A program made the translations under genes and the position numbers. DNA of 55,568 nt from Rhodanobacteraceae bacterium (lineage in GTDB: Bacteria; Pseudomonadota; Gammaproteobacteria; Xanthomonadales; Rhodanobacteraceae). The stretch lies in assembly GCA_027019085.1 (NCBI GenBank), contig JALUXG010000031.1, positions 1-55,568 of the forward strand, written 5' to 3'. Shown piece after piece: positions 16,809 to 30,665 of this stretch. The first letter of the stretch is position 1, and every line of letters begins with the position of its first letter. Under the pieces are notes generated by a model, which saw only the letters and a list, made by a program, of their open reading frames with translations, searched no databases and was not told the origin of the DNA.

Positions 16809-18223
16809 GCAGCGAATTCATCTCCCGTTGGCTGCCGGACCTGATTCGTGCCAGCTACCTGTTGGCGGCGTTTTTGTTCATCCTCGGCCTCAAGCGCATG
16901 AGTTCACCGCGTACCGCGCGCGGTGGCGTGGTGTGGGCGGGCGTCGGCATGGTGATTGCGGTCGTCGCCACCGGACTGCTGCCGGGGATGCACCATCTGG
17001 GCCTGATGGTCCTGGCCATCGCGATCGCTGGCGGCCTGGCGTGGTGGTCCGGCCGGCGGGTGGCGATGACGGCGATGCCGCAGATGGTGGCGCTGTACAA
17101 CGGCATGGGTGGCGGCGCTGCCGCGGCCATCGGTGTCATCGAACTGCTTGCCGCGGCGCGCATGGCCATGCACGGCGGCGACGGCCTTTCACCGGATGCG
17201 CAGACGCTGGCTGTGCTCGGCGTGCTGATCGGTGCCGTCTCCTTTTCCGGCTCGCTCATCGCCTTCGCCAAGCTGCAGGGGTGGATGGACCGGCGGTTCG
17301 TGTTTCCGGGGCAGAAGGTCTTCAACCTGCTGGTGCTGCTGGCCGGCCTGGTGCTGGGCGGCATGCTGGTTTTGGGTGCTCCGAGCCTGCCGGTGCTGGC
17401 CACCTTTGTCGCTGCCACGCTGCTGTTCGGCCTGTTCATGACCCTGCCGATCGGCGGTGCCGACATGCCGGTGGTGATCTCGCTGTACAACGCGCTGACC
17501 GGCCTGGCCGTGGCCTTCGAGGGCTTCGTGTTGCAGAACGAGGCGATGATCATCGCCGGCACCGTGGTCGGCGCAGCCGGAACCTTGCTGACCCAGCTGA
17601 TGGCACGGGCGATGAACCGTTCGCTGGCAAACGTGCTGTTCGGCAGTTTCGGTGCGTCCGGCGGGCAGGCGCAGGAGATTGAAGGTGCGCAGAAAGAGAT
17701 CGAGGCCTCCGATGCGGCGGTGATGATGGCCTATGCCGAACGCGTGGTGATCGTGCCCGGCTACGGCCTGGCCGTGGCGCAGGCCCAGCACAAGGTCTGG
17801 GAACTGGCCCGTCTGCTGGGCGAGCGCGGGGTCAAGGTGCGTTTCGCCATCCATCCGGTTGCCGGGCGCATGCCCGGCCACATGAACGTGCTGCTGGCCG
17901 AGGCAGGCGTGCCCTACGACCTGATCGCGGACATGGAAGACATCAATCCGGAGTTCCCGGGCACCGACGTGGCGCTGGTGATTGGCGCCAACGACGTGGT
18001 CAATCCGGTGGCGAAAACCGATCCCGCCTCGCCGATCTACGGCATGCCCGTGCTGGACGTGGCGTCGGCCCGGCAGGCGATCGTGATCAAGCGCGGGCGG
18101 GGCAAGGGCTTTGCCGGCATCGAGAACGCGCTGTTCTATGCCGACAACACCCGCATGCTGTTCGGCGACGGGCAATCGATGGCCGCGCAACTGGTCAGCG
18201 AACTCAAGGCGCTGGACACCTGA
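16805..18223 (+). CDS. pntB: NAD(P) transhydrogenase subunit beta
   Basis: PntB carries most of the membrane domain and the NADP(H)-binding domain III. The 472-residue product has eight or nine hydrophobic helices in the first 285 residues, with GGADMPVVISLYNALTG in the proton-channel region, and domain III after that with VPGYGLAVAQAQHK, VRFAIHPVAGRMPGHMNVLLAEA, VIGANDVVNP and KRGRGKGFAGIENALFY. All NADP-binding signatures look intact. It is translationally coupled to pntAb and ends 5 nt before a convergent membrane-protein gene. Confidence 0.96.
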   Translation: MSSEFISRWLPDLIRASYLLAAFLFILGLKRMSSPRTARGGVVWAGVGMVIAVVATGLLPGMHHLGLMVLAIAIAGGLAWWSGRRVAMTAMPQMVALYNGMGGGAAAAIGVIELLAAARMAMHGGDGLSPDAQTLAVLGVLIGAVSFSGSLIAFAKLQGWMDRRFVFPGQKVFNLLVLLAGLVLGGMLVLGAPSLPVLATFVAATLLFGLFMTLPIGGADMPVVISLYNALTGLAVAFEGFVLQNEAMIIAGTVVGAAGTLLTQLMARAMNRSLANVLFGSFGASGGQAQEIEGAQKEIEASDAAVMMAYAERVVIVPGYGLAVAQAQHKVWELARLLGERGVKVRFAIHPVAGRMPGHMNVLLAEAGVPYDLIADMEDINPEFPGTDVALVIGANDVVNPVAKTDPASPIYGMPVLDVASARQAIVIKRGRGKGFAGIENALFYADNTRMLFGDGQSMAAQLVSELKALDT

Positions 18224-18228
18224 GGGTG

Positions 18229-18729
18229 TCAGGACACGCGATGGCGCAACGGCATGCGCCAGGCGAGCAGGGCGGCCAGTGCCGCGGATGCCAGGTACAC
18301 CGCAAGGGCTGCCGGGCCGGTCGCCAGCCAGGCCAGATGCACCAGCATGGCGGTTCCCGCGTTCTGCCAGGCCTGCATGAAGCCCATGCCGAAGCTGCCC
18401 GCCAGGTGGGCGGCGACCAGCAGGACCCGAAGGTACGCGCAGGCCAGCAGCATGGCCAGCGCGGCAAGGATGGCTGCCGGGACGGGCGCGGCGATCAGCC
18501 AGGCGCGTACCAGGGGCCCCAGCAGCAGTGCCAGCGGCATGGCGAGCCAGGTGTGCGCGTGCAGTGAAGGCATCCAGAGCACCAGCAGCAACCAGAGCGC
18601 GCCTGCAGCCAGTCCGGCCATGACTGCGCCGAAGCCGGCAACGGCCCATTCCCCCGGTGAGGGTGTCCCGGGGCTGTTCCGGGGACGGAGATCGGGATCG
18701 GCGTGCGGGGATGCGTGCTGCGGTTTCAT
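18229..18729 (-). CDS. Hypothetical multi-pass membrane protein
   Basis: The 166-residue product has a polar N-terminus of about 28 residues and then about four hydrophobic segments (roughly 33-55, 56-75, 84-105 and 115-155). I recognise no family motif. The start at 18729 (MKPQHASPHAD) is preferred over a 26-codon extension. It is transcribed alone on the minus strand, converging on pntB and divergent from sufT. Confidence 0.6.
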   Translation of the reverse strand: MKPQHASPHADPDLRPRNSPGTPSPGEWAVAGFGAVMAGLAAGALWLLLVLWMPSLHAHTWLAMPLALLLGPLVRAWLIAAPVPAAILAALAMLLACAYLRVLLVAAHLAGSFGMGFMQAWQNAGTAMLVHLAWLATGPAALAVYLASAALAALLAWRMPLRHRVS

Positions 18730-18831
18730 CCGCGGATGATACCGCGTGTCCGATGTGACCCTGCGGTCGGTACGGCTGGATGGCCGGTGTGCATGGCATA
18801 ATTGCACGTGGTTATCGACGACGAGTACGAC

Positions 18832-19389
18832 ATGTCCGGTTTCAGCCTGAGCAGCGAACCCTTCACCCTGCAGCGCGATTGCGAGGCGGTGATGGTGCCC
18901 GTGGGCGAAACCGTCACCTTGCCGGCCGGTCAGATCGGCTACATCACGCAGGCCCTGGGTGGCAGCTTCACGGTATACGTGGAAGGCAACCTGTTCCGTG
19001 TCGCCGGCAAGGACGCGGACGCCCTGGGCAAGGATCCTCCGGCCCCCCTCGAACTGGCCGCGGATGCCAGTGACGAGGACGTCGAGAAGCTGGTCTGGTC
19101 GCAGCTACGCACCTGCTTCGATCCCGAGATCCCGGTGAACGTGGTCGATCTTGGCCTGGTCTACGACGTCAGCCTGGATCATGACGACAGCGATGCGCGC
19201 CGGGTCTACGTGAAAATGACCCTCACGGCGCCGGGATGCGGCATGGGCGACATCCTTGTCGATGACGTGCGCACCAAGATCGAGCTGATACCGACGGTGG
19301 CCGAGGCCGATGTCGATCTGGTCTTCGACCCGCCGTGGAACCAGTCCATGATGTCGGACGCGGCCCGGCTGGAAACCGGCATGCTGTAG
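18832..19389 (+). CDS. sufT: SufT-family Fe-S cluster assembly protein
   Basis: SufT proteins assist Fe-S cluster maturation, notably under high demand. The 185-residue product has the SufT N-terminal domain with CEAVMVPVGETVTLPAG (the conserved Cys-Glu region) and a C-terminal DUF59/MIP18 domain: LRTCFDPEIPVNVVDLGLVYDV and MTLTAPGCGMGDILVDDV, ending in VFDPPWNQSMMSDAARLE. The start at 18832 fits the family; the frame is open ten codons further upstream. No suf operon is adjacent, so it is an isolated sufT. Confidence 0.92.
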   Translation: MSGFSLSSEPFTLQRDCEAVMVPVGETVTLPAGQIGYITQALGGSFTVYVEGNLFRVAGKDADALGKDPPAPLELAADASDEDVEKLVWSQLRTCFDPEIPVNVVDLGLVYDVSLDHDDSDARRVYVKMTLTAPGCGMGDILVDDVRTKIELIPTVAEADVDLVFDPPWNQSMMSDAARLETGML

Positions 19390-19427
19390 ACGCCGGGTAC
19401 GGCGTCCGCTGATGAGGATGTCGGATC

Positions 19428-19847
19428 ATGAAAATCCCCTGGTACGCCTGGACCGCAACGGTCGGGATCTGCGCGCTGATCCTTGAAGGCTATGCCTATG
19501 CGGGCTTGCAGCGTACGCCTGTCGTGGGCCCTGCGGTCGCCGCACAGGCACGAATGCAGGCGCCTCTCACGCATACCTATCTTGTCACCGGCGGGTATCT
19601 GCTCCGGGTCACGCCGTTCATGGAAGATGCAAGTGCGGCCATCGCACGCGCCACCTGGGGCGATGCCTATGCTGCCATCTCGCGTCACCCCGAACAGGCC
19701 CTGTACCAGCTCGGTGCACGTCCACGCGGTGTGGTGCATGGACTGCTGTCCCCGCTGCGCTGGTTCCCGCCGCTCCTGTTGCCACTGGCCCTCTTCGGAT
19801 GGCTCCTGCGACCGCGTGCGATACGCAGCCTGCGTGGCACGCGGTGA
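19428..19847 (+). CDS. Hypothetical membrane protein
   Basis: The 139-residue product has a hydrophobic segment at the N-terminus (about 5-27) and another near the C-terminus (about 107-126, PLRWFPPLLLPLALFGWLL) with a polar, possibly periplasmic, middle. The C-terminus is basic, predicting inside. I do not recognise a family. GAGGATG lies 9-10 nt upstream of the ATG. It is 38 nt after sufT and may be cotranscribed with it. Confidence 0.6.
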   Translation: MKIPWYAWTATVGICALILEGYAYAGLQRTPVVGPAVAAQARMQAPLTHTYLVTGGYLLRVTPFMEDASAAIARATWGDAYAAISRHPEQALYQLGARPRGVVHGLLSPLRWFPPLLLPLALFGWLLRPRAIRSLRGTR

Positions 19848-19933
19848 TCGTTTTCGCGCGCGACATGTCGGTGCGATGCCGTCGATCCGATGACATGAAC
19901 AGAAGCTGAATATGGGTTTGGAATAAGTCCTAG

Positions 19934-20180
19934 GCGCGGCTTGACCGCGCGCCTTCGAGCTCACTAGCGTACGTGCATCGCGACCTGTCGGGGGACTACG
20001 GTCGCGATGCTCCGAACGGCGTCGGGGGACGCCGTGAAACCGATGCAGTACAGGTTCGACGGTGCTCCTTCATGGAGCAAGGGGGGAGGGCGTGCCGATC
20101 AGTCGAACGGTCCCGGAGCTGCACGATCACATGCCGCGGTGACGCGGTCTTGCCAACGGTCCACGGCGTTGCCGCCGTGT
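19934..20180 (+). ncRNA. Candidate structured RNA leader upstream of the LasB-like protease
   Basis: The 374 nt between the small membrane protein and the protease have no credible gene, but contain a dense series of stems. They are GCGCGG/CCGCGC (19934-19950); an 11-bp stem 19975-19985 with 20000-20010; an 8-bp stem 20016-20023 with 20028-20035; a 7-bp helix 20054-20060 with 20102-20108 enclosing a 6-bp hairpin (20063-20079); CCGCG-GTGA-CGCGG (20134-20147); and CACGGCG-TTGC-CGCCGTG (20162-20168 with 20073+100, i.e. 20173-20179). The 11-bp and 8-bp hairpins both end in GTC-GGGG-GAC. It does not fit any riboswitch I know, including the c-di-GMP ones. It could be a cis-regulatory leader or an independent small RNA. 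Confidence 0.5.
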
Positions 20181-20182
20181 GA

Positions 20183-22396
<2,214 letters not shown>

Positions 22397-22447
22397 CGGA
22401 CCACCTTGCAGCGCACAGGGATGTGCGCCCCACTGGCATCACTTCAT

Positions 22448-22472
22448 GCCCGGCATCGCGCCGGGCATTTTT
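22448..22472 (+). terminator. Intrinsic terminator after the protease gene
   Basis: GCCCGGC (22448-22454), loop ATCGC, GCCGGGC (22460-22466), then ATTTTT. It lies 52 nt after the protease stop. The remaining bases to 22697 hold no gene that I can support. Confidence 0.85.
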
Positions 22473-22654
22473 GTGCGGTTTTGGCTGCCGGCAGGTCCAG
22501 GGCATGCATTTACCTGTTGCTTATCCCCAAGCTGAGGATTAGGGTGAACGCAGTCCTGGTTCCAGGCAGGCGCGGGTCGGGAAGGCACGCGTCGGGAAAA
22601 GGATGAGGGTCTCCCCCGGGCCCAGGCAGGAAGCCCATGTCAGGGAAATGGCGT

Positions 22655-22689
22655 ATGACGCCCGGTCCGTGCCCTCGGCCGGGCGTCAT
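22655..22689 (-). terminator. Long GC-rich hairpin at the 3' end of the asparaginase gene
   Basis: ATGACGCCCGG (22655-22665) pairs perfectly with CCGGGCGTCAT (22679-22689) around a 13-nt loop. On the minus strand it begins 9 nt after the asparaginase stop. The following bases (GCCATTTCC in minus sense) are only weakly U-rich, so the terminator call is moderate. Confidence 0.55.
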
Positions 22690-22697
22690 GTCAGCGC

Positions 22698-23186
22698 TCA
22701 GGACAGTGTTTCGAAACGGTTGGCGTCGCGGTTCTTGCGCACGCGGTCCGGGTTCCAGATGCGTCCGTTCATGGCGATCCACACCCCGTCGCCCAGGGAC
22801 TGCACCGCACCGACGGCACAGCCGATGTTGAACACGGCATCCGAACCCTGGAAACGCGCCGGGTTGAGTGCGCCTGTCAGTACGATGGTCTTGCCCGGAA
22901 TGTCCTTGAGCGTGCGCGCTGTTTCCACCATGGAGTCGGTGCCGTGGGTGACCAGCACGTGGCGATGAGGCTGGGCTTCGATGGTGCGATGAATCAGGCT
23001 CCGGTCCTCCTCGGTCATGTCCAGACTGTCCTTGCGCAGGATCGATGTCACTTCGAAGCGGAAATCGACGCCCAGCTGGGTGAGGATCTCGCCGATCTGC
23101 GGCGCCCCGATCTGATAGTCGGACTTGGCGTCGAAGTAGATCTTGTCGATGGTGCCACCGGTGGTGATGATGCTCAGGTGCTGCAT
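22698..23186 (-). CDS. Single-domain asparaginase-like protein
   Basis: The 162-residue product matches the N-terminal catalytic domain of type I/II asparaginases: TTGGTIDKIYFD with the nucleophile threonine region, and VTHGTDSMVETA with the second Thr/Asp pair. The C-terminal domain of the normal 330-residue enzyme is absent, but the gene has a good start (AGGAAAAC upstream), an uninterrupted frame and a hairpin after the stop. Free-standing short forms of this kind occur in gammaproteobacteria. Whether it hydrolyses asparagine is unknown. Confidence 0.85.
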   Translation of the reverse strand: MQHLSIITTGGTIDKIYFDAKSDYQIGAPQIGEILTQLGVDFRFEVTSILRKDSLDMTEEDRSLIHRTIEAQPHRHVLVTHGTDSMVETARTLKDIPGKTIVLTGALNPARFQGSDAVFNIGCAVGAVQSLGDGVWIAMNGRIWNPDRVRKNRDANRFETLS

Positions 23187-23240
23187 TGCGTTCGTTTTCC
23201 TGGGACGGGGAAGATCGGGGCGAAGGGAAGCATGGCCTGC

Positions 23241-24884
23241 TCAGGCCAGCAGTACGTCCGGGTCGGGACGTGCATCATCCAGGCAGTCCAGCCCATGGGC
23301 CAGGAACGTATCCAGCACGGCTCGCATCCGTTTGGCATGCGGGCCGCCCGCACGTGCTGCCTGCCCGGCCAGCAGCGCAGCGGCAGTACAGCGTGCCAGG
23401 CTCAGGGCCAGCTGGCGGGCGCCCGCCTGCAGACTGTCACGATCGGAGGCATGACGTTCGAGGAAGCCCTGGGCATGGTCGAGTGTGGAGCGCACGCGGT
23501 CGCGGATGCTGGCGTGACCGGAAGGCTTCATCAGGCGTTCGAGTTCGGCCCGCAATGGCGCAAGGCCGGTGGAGGACAGGGCGCGCAGCGTATCCAGTGA
23601 GAGGACATTGGTGGTGCCTTCCCAGATGGGGTACACCTGCGCATCGCGCAGCAACTGCGGCAGGCCGGTGTCTTCCACGTAGCCGGCACCCCCGAAACAT
23701 TCCAGTGCCTCCGAAGCAAGCGCCACGGCAAGCTTGCCGGTCCACAGCTTGGCCAGTGGCGTGAGCAGGCGCAGCGCGGCTTCCTCCTCGGCGGTGGCCT
23801 GGCCGTGCTCGGCCTTGCCGAGCAGGGTCACGACATGGAAGCTCAGGGCGAAGCTGGCCTCGAACCGGACCTGCATGTCGGCCAGCGTCCGCGCGTGCAG
23901 GGGCTGGTGGATGAGCGGCTTGCCGAATGCCATCCGACGCGTGGCATAGTCGCGGGCCAGTGCGATGCAGCGTGCCATGCTGGCGACGGCGCAGACCGCG
24001 TTCCACGTACGGGTGATGTTGAGCACGGGGGTGATCTGCCGCACGCCGTGGGAGAGGCCGGCCACCGGCTGTGCGGGGATGCCTTGCAGCTGGATTTCGG
24101 CCGTGGGCAGCTCGCGGGTGCCGAGCTTGTCCTTGAGCCGGTCCACGGTGAGATGGTGCCAGTTTCCGTCCGCGTCACGGGTCTCGACGTAGAACAGCGC
24201 CAGGGCATCCGCACCCGTGTCGGCGCCCTCCGGTCGCGCCAGGGCCAGGGCGGCCTCGCCGACAACGGCCGAGGTGAACCATTTGCGGCCGTACAGCCTC
24301 CAGTTTCCTGCGTCGTCCTTGCGGGCGACGGTTTCCGTGGCGTGCACGTCCGATCCGCCCGTGGTTTCGGTCATCCACTGGCCGGACAGCCACAGCCGGT
24401 CCGGGTCGCGACTGAGGAAATGCGGCAGTGCACGTGAAGCCAACTCGCGGTTGCCGGAAGCCTTGATCGCCGTGGCTGCGCCATCGGTCATCGCCAGCGG
24501 GCAGGTGTAGAACTCGCTGGCGACGTGGTAGACGTAGACGCGCAGGAACTGTTCCACCCGCCCAAGCGCGCCGGCATCGTCATCGTGACCGGCAGCGAGC
24601 AGGCCGTGACGGGCCGTCAGTCCCGGTCCCTCGCGCCAGGCCGGGGTCAGTTCGATGCGGTCCGTGCGCGCCCCCCAGGCATCCCATTGGGTGAGCACGG
24701 GCTCCTTGCGGGGCGTGTGCATGCGCCGCGCATAGGCCATGCAGGCATAGTCAGCCAATGCCTGCAAATCGGCATGCAGTGCTTCTTGCCGACCCGCGGG
24801 CACGTGCAGAGACAGCCAGTCCTGCAAGCTGCGGTCTTCACGGAAAGGGTGCGGCAGGCGCGGTGCATCTTGCAGGAAGGCCAT
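23241..24884 (-). CDS. Acyl-CoA dehydrogenase family protein, AidB-like
   Basis: The 547-residue FAD enzyme is longer than classical acyl-CoA dehydrogenases and matches the AidB-type layout. Motifs are QWMTETTGGSDVHATETVA (FAD/substrate loop), GRKWFTSAV, RLKDKLGTRELPTAEI, RRMAFGKPLIHQPL, ECFGGAGYVEDTGLPQLLRDA and PIWEGTTNVLSLD. AidB in E. coli is part of the alkylation (adaptive) response, but no ada or alk genes are nearby and AidB-like proteins are also found in acyl-CoA breakdown. A -10-like TATACT is visible upstream on the minus strand (24915-24920). Confidence 0.9.
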   Translation of the reverse strand: MAFLQDAPRLPHPFREDRSLQDWLSLHVPAGRQEALHADLQALADYACMAYARRMHTPRKEPVLTQWDAWGARTDRIELTPAWREGPGLTARHGLLAAGHDDDAGALGRVEQFLRVYVYHVASEFYTCPLAMTDGAATAIKASGNRELASRALPHFLSRDPDRLWLSGQWMTETTGGSDVHATETVARKDDAGNWRLYGRKWFTSAVVGEAALALARPEGADTGADALALFYVETRDADGNWHHLTVDRLKDKLGTRELPTAEIQLQGIPAQPVAGLSHGVRQITPVLNITRTWNAVCAVASMARCIALARDYATRRMAFGKPLIHQPLHARTLADMQVRFEASFALSFHVVTLLGKAEHGQATAEEEAALRLLTPLAKLWTGKLAVALASEALECFGGAGYVEDTGLPQLLRDAQVYPIWEGTTNVLSLDTLRALSSTGLAPLRAELERLMKPSGHASIRDRVRSTLDHAQGFLERHASDRDSLQAGARQLALSLARCTAAALLAGQAARAGGPHAKRMRAVLDTFLAHGLDCLDDARPDPDVLLA

Positions 24885-24947
24885 GACAGTTCCAAAGGCA
24901 CGCTCAGGTCGACAAGTATAGACCCGGCATCAAGCAGCGGCCGCGCC

Positions 24948-27371
<2,424 letters not shown>

Positions 27372-27375
<4 letters not shown>

Positions 27376-27857
27376 TGAAACGCATTTACCCTTTGCTGCT
27401 ACTTGGCCTCGCCGGCCTGGCATGTCTGGTTGCGCCGCTCGCCGCGAAGGGGAGCGGAAAACCGGAACTGCGCGTGACCACGCTCGATGGTGCAAGCTTC
27501 GATCTTGCCGCACAGCGCGGCAAATGGGTCATCGTCAACTACTGGGCAACGTGGTGCCGGCCGTGCATCCACGAGATGCCGGCGCTGTCCGGCTTTGTGA
27601 AAAGCCGCCCGGATGTCACGGCGATCGGCCTTGCCTACCAGGACGGTGCGGCATCTGCCATCAAGGCATTCCTGGCCAGGCATCCGGTGAGCTATCCGGT
27701 GGCGCGCGTGGATACCGCCCATCCGCCTGCCGCATTCGGGGCGCCGCTGGGCCTGCCGACGACCTATCTGATTGCGCCCGACGGCCGTGTGGCCAAACGG
27801 TTCGTCGGTCCGGTCACGCCATCGGATCTGGAAGCCGTCATCGGGCACCGGAAGTGA
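27372..27857 (+). CDS. TlpA-like periplasmic thioredoxin
   Basis: The 161-residue product has a signal peptide (about 1-25, AAPLAA region) and a thioredoxin fold of the TlpA/ResA type with the active site WCRPC (C62, C65), WVIVNYWAT before it and the cis-proline loop GLPTTYLI. Such proteins reduce disulfides or are used in cytochrome c maturation in the periplasm. It overlaps yihY upstream and is followed 7 nt later by the acylphosphatase gene, so the three probably form one operon. Confidence 0.88.
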
Positions 27858-27864
27858 GTCGAAC

Positions 27865-28131
27865 ATGGACTGTGCGCGCTTTCTGGTTTCGGGCAGGGTA
27901 CAGGGCGTGTTCTTCCGCGCTTCGACACGCGAACAGGCCCTGCGGCTGGGCCTGACCGGCAAGGCCGTCAATCTGGATGACGGCCGGGTCGAGGTCGTGG
28001 CCTGCGGCACTCCCGAAGCACTTGATGCGCTTGCCGTCTGGTTGCGCCGGGGGCCGCCCGCGGCGCGCGTCGATGCCCTCGAACGCACGCAGATCCAGGC
28101 ATGCCGCTTCAGCGGATTTGCCACGCGATAG
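27865..28131 (+). CDS. acyP: Acylphosphatase
   Basis: Acylphosphatase hydrolyses acyl phosphates such as acetyl phosphate and 1,3-bisphosphoglycerate. The 88-residue product has the family start GRVQGVFFRAST with the catalytic Arg18 and Asn36 in KAVNLDDGRVEV. It lacks only some of the usual C-terminal loop length. The start at 27865 gives the expected N-terminus. It is the last gene of the yihY group and converges on prfA with a gap of 10 nt. Confidence 0.93.
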   Translation: MDCARFLVSGRVQGVFFRASTREQALRLGLTGKAVNLDDGRVEVVACGTPEALDALAVWLRRGPPAARVDALERTQIQACRFSGFATR

Positions 28132-28141
28132 GCGTGGCCTC

Positions 28142-29215
28142 TCAGGCCAGGCTGCGCAGCTGCTCGGCCTGGTCTTCGCGACTGAGCGTGTCGATCAACT
28201 CGTCCAGGTTGCCGGCCAGGATGTCGTGCAGGCGGTACAGCGTCAGGTCGATGCGGTGGTCGGTGATGCGCCCCTGCGGGAAGTTGTAGGTGCGGATGCG
28301 CTGGCTGCGGTCGCCGCTTCCGACCTGCAGGCGGCGCGATGCGGCCTGTTCGGACACCTGGCGTTCGCGCTCGGCCTCCAGCAGTTGTGCCTTGAGCCGC
28401 TTCATGGCCTTGTCGCGGTTGGCATGCTGCGATCGTTCAGTCTGGCATTCCACGACCATCCCCGAGGGCAGGTGGGTGATGCGGATCGCCGAATCGGTCT
28501 TGTTCACGTGCTGGCCACCGGCGCCGGAAGAGCGAAAGGTGTCGATGCGCAAGTCGCCGGGGCTGATTTCGATGTCGCGGACATCGTCGGTTTCGGGAAT
28601 GATCGCCACCGTCGCAGCGGAGGTGTGGATGCGACCCTGCGACTCGGTCTCGGGCACCCGCTGCACGCGATGGGTGCCCGATTCGTATTTGAGGCGCGAA
28701 AAGGCGCCACGGCCGACGATGCGGGCGACGATCTCCTTGTGGCCGCCATGTTCACCCTGATGCTCGGACTCGATCTCCACCTTCCAGCCGCGTTGCTCGG
28801 CGTAGCGTGCGTACATGCGGAACAAGTCGCCGGCGAACAGGGCGGCCTCGTCCCCGCCGGTGCCGGCGCGGATCTCGAGGAACAGGTTGCCTTCATCGCG
28901 TGGATCGCTCGGCAGCAGCAAGGTCTGCAACTCGCCATCAAGGCGCTGCAGTTCCGATTGCAGCCTTTCCATTTCCCGGGATGCTTCCTCGCCAAGCTCC
29001 GGGTCGTCGAGCATGGCCCGCGCCTGGTCCAGTTCCTGCTGTGCACGTTCGCGTGCATTGAGAGCCCTGGACAGCGGTTCCAGGCGTGCGTATTCGCGCG
29101 ACAGTTCGCGAAACCGGTCGGTATCCGCGGCCACGTCAGGTTGCGCCAGCAGCAACCCGAGTTCCTCGTGGCGTTCGCACAGGGCCTGGAGTTTGCGGAG
29201 TATGGATGGTGTCAT
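28142..29215 (-). CDS. prfA: Peptide chain release factor 1
   Basis: RF1 ends translation at UAA and UAG. The 357-residue product has the PxT codon-recognition motif as PET (188-190), a form common in bacteria, and the peptidyl-hydrolysis GGQ (233-235) in [22 protein letters not shown] and [13 protein letters not shown] are typical. The start at 29215 gives the family N-terminus; the longer frame to 29395 runs into the hemA coding region. It lies 76 nt downstream of hemA, the classical hemA-prfA arrangement. Confidence 0.97.
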   Translation of the reverse strand: MTPSILRKLQALCERHEELGLLLAQPDVAADTDRFRELSREYARLEPLSRALNARERAQQELDQARAMLDDPELGEEASREMERLQSELQRLDGELQTLLLPSDPRDEGNLFLEIRAGTGGDEAALFAGDLFRMYARYAEQRGWKVEIESEHQGEHGGHKEIVARIVGRGAFSRLKYESGTHRVQRVPETESQGRIHTSAATVAIIPETDDVRDIEISPGDLRIDTFRSSGAGGQHVNKTDSAIRITHLPSGMVVECQTERSQHANRDKAMKRLKAQLLEAERERQVSEQAASRRLQVGSGDRSQRIRTYNFPQGRITDHRIDLTLYRLHDILAGNLDELIDTLSREDQAEQLRSLA

Positions 29216-29291
29216 GGGCAACCGGTTCCGGACGCGGGGTGAAGCACGGATACAGGCAGGTTCGTCCACGGCCAGCCCTGCGCCGCGGATG

Positions 29292-30566
29292 CTAGGCCTG
29301 CCGGTCCTTGCTGTCCCGATCCAGGCCATACAGTCGCTCTGCGGCATGCAGCAGGTCGACATCGCCGGACAGCGCCGCCTCGCGCAGGCTGGCACTGGGT
29401 GCGTGCAGGAGCTTGTTGGTCAGGGTATGGGCCAGAAAGTCGAGGGCCTGTTCGGGGGTCTTGCCGTTGGCGATCATCGCTTGCGCGCGGGCGAGTACCT
29501 CGTCGCGCCGTTGTTCCGCATCGGCACGCAGATCGAGCACGGGATTGCGCAGGGTCAGTGCACGCCGCCAGCCCATGTAGCGATCGACCTGGAGATCGAT
29601 GATGGCAGTGGCTTCGCTGGCGGCCGACTCGCGCGAGCGCATGTGCCCGTCGATGACCTCGCGCAGGTCGTCGATGCCGTAGAGGAACACGTCGCGTAGC
29701 CGGCTCACTTCCGGATCGATGTCCCGCGGGACCGCGATGTCGACCATGAACATGGGCCGGCGGCGCCGCGTGGCCAGGGCCGTTTCGACCATGGCGCGGG
29801 TGATCACCGGTTCGCGTGCCGCGGTGGAGGTGATGACGATGTCGGCTTCGGACAGGTGTCTGTCCAGGTCGGACAGCGCAAGTGCATAGCCGCCATGGTG
29901 CTGCGCCAGTTCCTGGGCATTTTCCAGCGTGCGGTTGGCGACCAGCAGGCGCTTGACCTGCTTGCCCGCAAGATGGCGGGCCGCCAGTTCGATGGTGTCG
30001 CCGGCGCCCACCAGCAGCACGCAGGCCTCGCGCAGGTCGGTGAAGACTTCCTCGGCAAGGCGCACGGCCGTGAAGGCGACCGATACCGAATGCGCTCCGA
30101 TCCGTGTATCGCTGCGCACACGCTTGGCCACTGCGAATGTCTGTTGCAGCAGGTGTTCCATCGGTTGGCCGAGCGCGTGGGCCTGGCGGGCGATCCGGTA
30201 GGCGTCCTTGACCTGTCCCAGTATCTGGGGTTCGCCGAGGATCATCGAATCGAGGCCAGTGGCGACACGGAAGATATGCCGGACGGCCTGGTCCTCGTCG
30301 TGCCGGTAGAGGAACTCGTCGAGACGGCTCGCGGTCAGGTGATGGTGACGGTGAAGCCATTGCACGGGAACCTGTTCGGCGCCGGGGCTTACGCTGCAGT
30401 AAAGTTCGGTGCGGTTGCAGGTGGACAGGATCAGGGCCTCGTCGACGCCCGGCTGCTCGCGCAGGTCGCTCACGGCCTCGAGCGCGGCGCTTTCGTCGAA
30501 TGCCACCTGTTCGCGCAGACTGACAGGCGCTGTGAGATGGTTGAGCCCGAAGGCAAGGAAGGTCAT
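29292..30566 (-). CDS. hemA: Glutamyl-tRNA reductase
   Basis: HemA reduces glutamyl-tRNA(Glu) to glutamate-1-semialdehyde, the first committed step of tetrapyrrole synthesis. The 424-residue product has the nucleophile Cys50 in [27 protein letters not shown], the NADPH-binding [11 protein letters not shown] and [13 protein letters not shown], and the C-terminal dimerisation helices. It is divergent from the TPR lipoprotein / lolB / ispE group and upstream of prfA, as in most gammaproteobacteria. Confidence 0.97.
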   Translation of the reverse strand: MTFLAFGLNHLTAPVSLREQVAFDESAALEAVSDLREQPGVDEALILSTCNRTELYCSVSPGAEQVPVQWLHRHHHLTASRLDEFLYRHDEDQAVRHIFRVATGLDSMILGEPQILGQVKDAYRIARQAHALGQPMEHLLQQTFAVAKRVRSDTRIGAHSVSVAFTAVRLAEEVFTDLREACVLLVGAGDTIELAARHLAGKQVKRLLVANRTLENAQELAQHHGGYALALSDLDRHLSEADIVITSTAAREPVITRAMVETALATRRRRPMFMVDIAVPRDIDPEVSRLRDVFLYGIDDLREVIDGHMRSRESAASEATAIIDLQVDRYMGWRRALTLRNPVLDLRADAEQRRDEVLARAQAMIANGKTPEQALDFLAHTLTNKLLHAPSASLREAALSGDVDLLHAAERLYGLDRDSKDRQA

Positions 30567-30665
30567 GACGAAACGCGATGGCGCCGGCTTTCCAGTAGGC
30601 AGCGATAGGCTAAGCTGTCGCCGGGACCGGACGCTGGCGTTACCGGCCCATTACGGAGGTGAATT

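Noticed and set aside
19934-20180. Protease leader as a c-di-GMP (GEMM) or other known riboswitch
   Set aside because: The GEMM core and tetraloop-receptor signatures are missing and the stem arrangement does not fit a class I can recall.
28640-28655. PET in RF1 as an altered stop-codon recognition motif
   Set aside because: PxT with Glu in the middle occurs in many ordinary bacterial RF1 proteins, so no codon reassignment is indicated.
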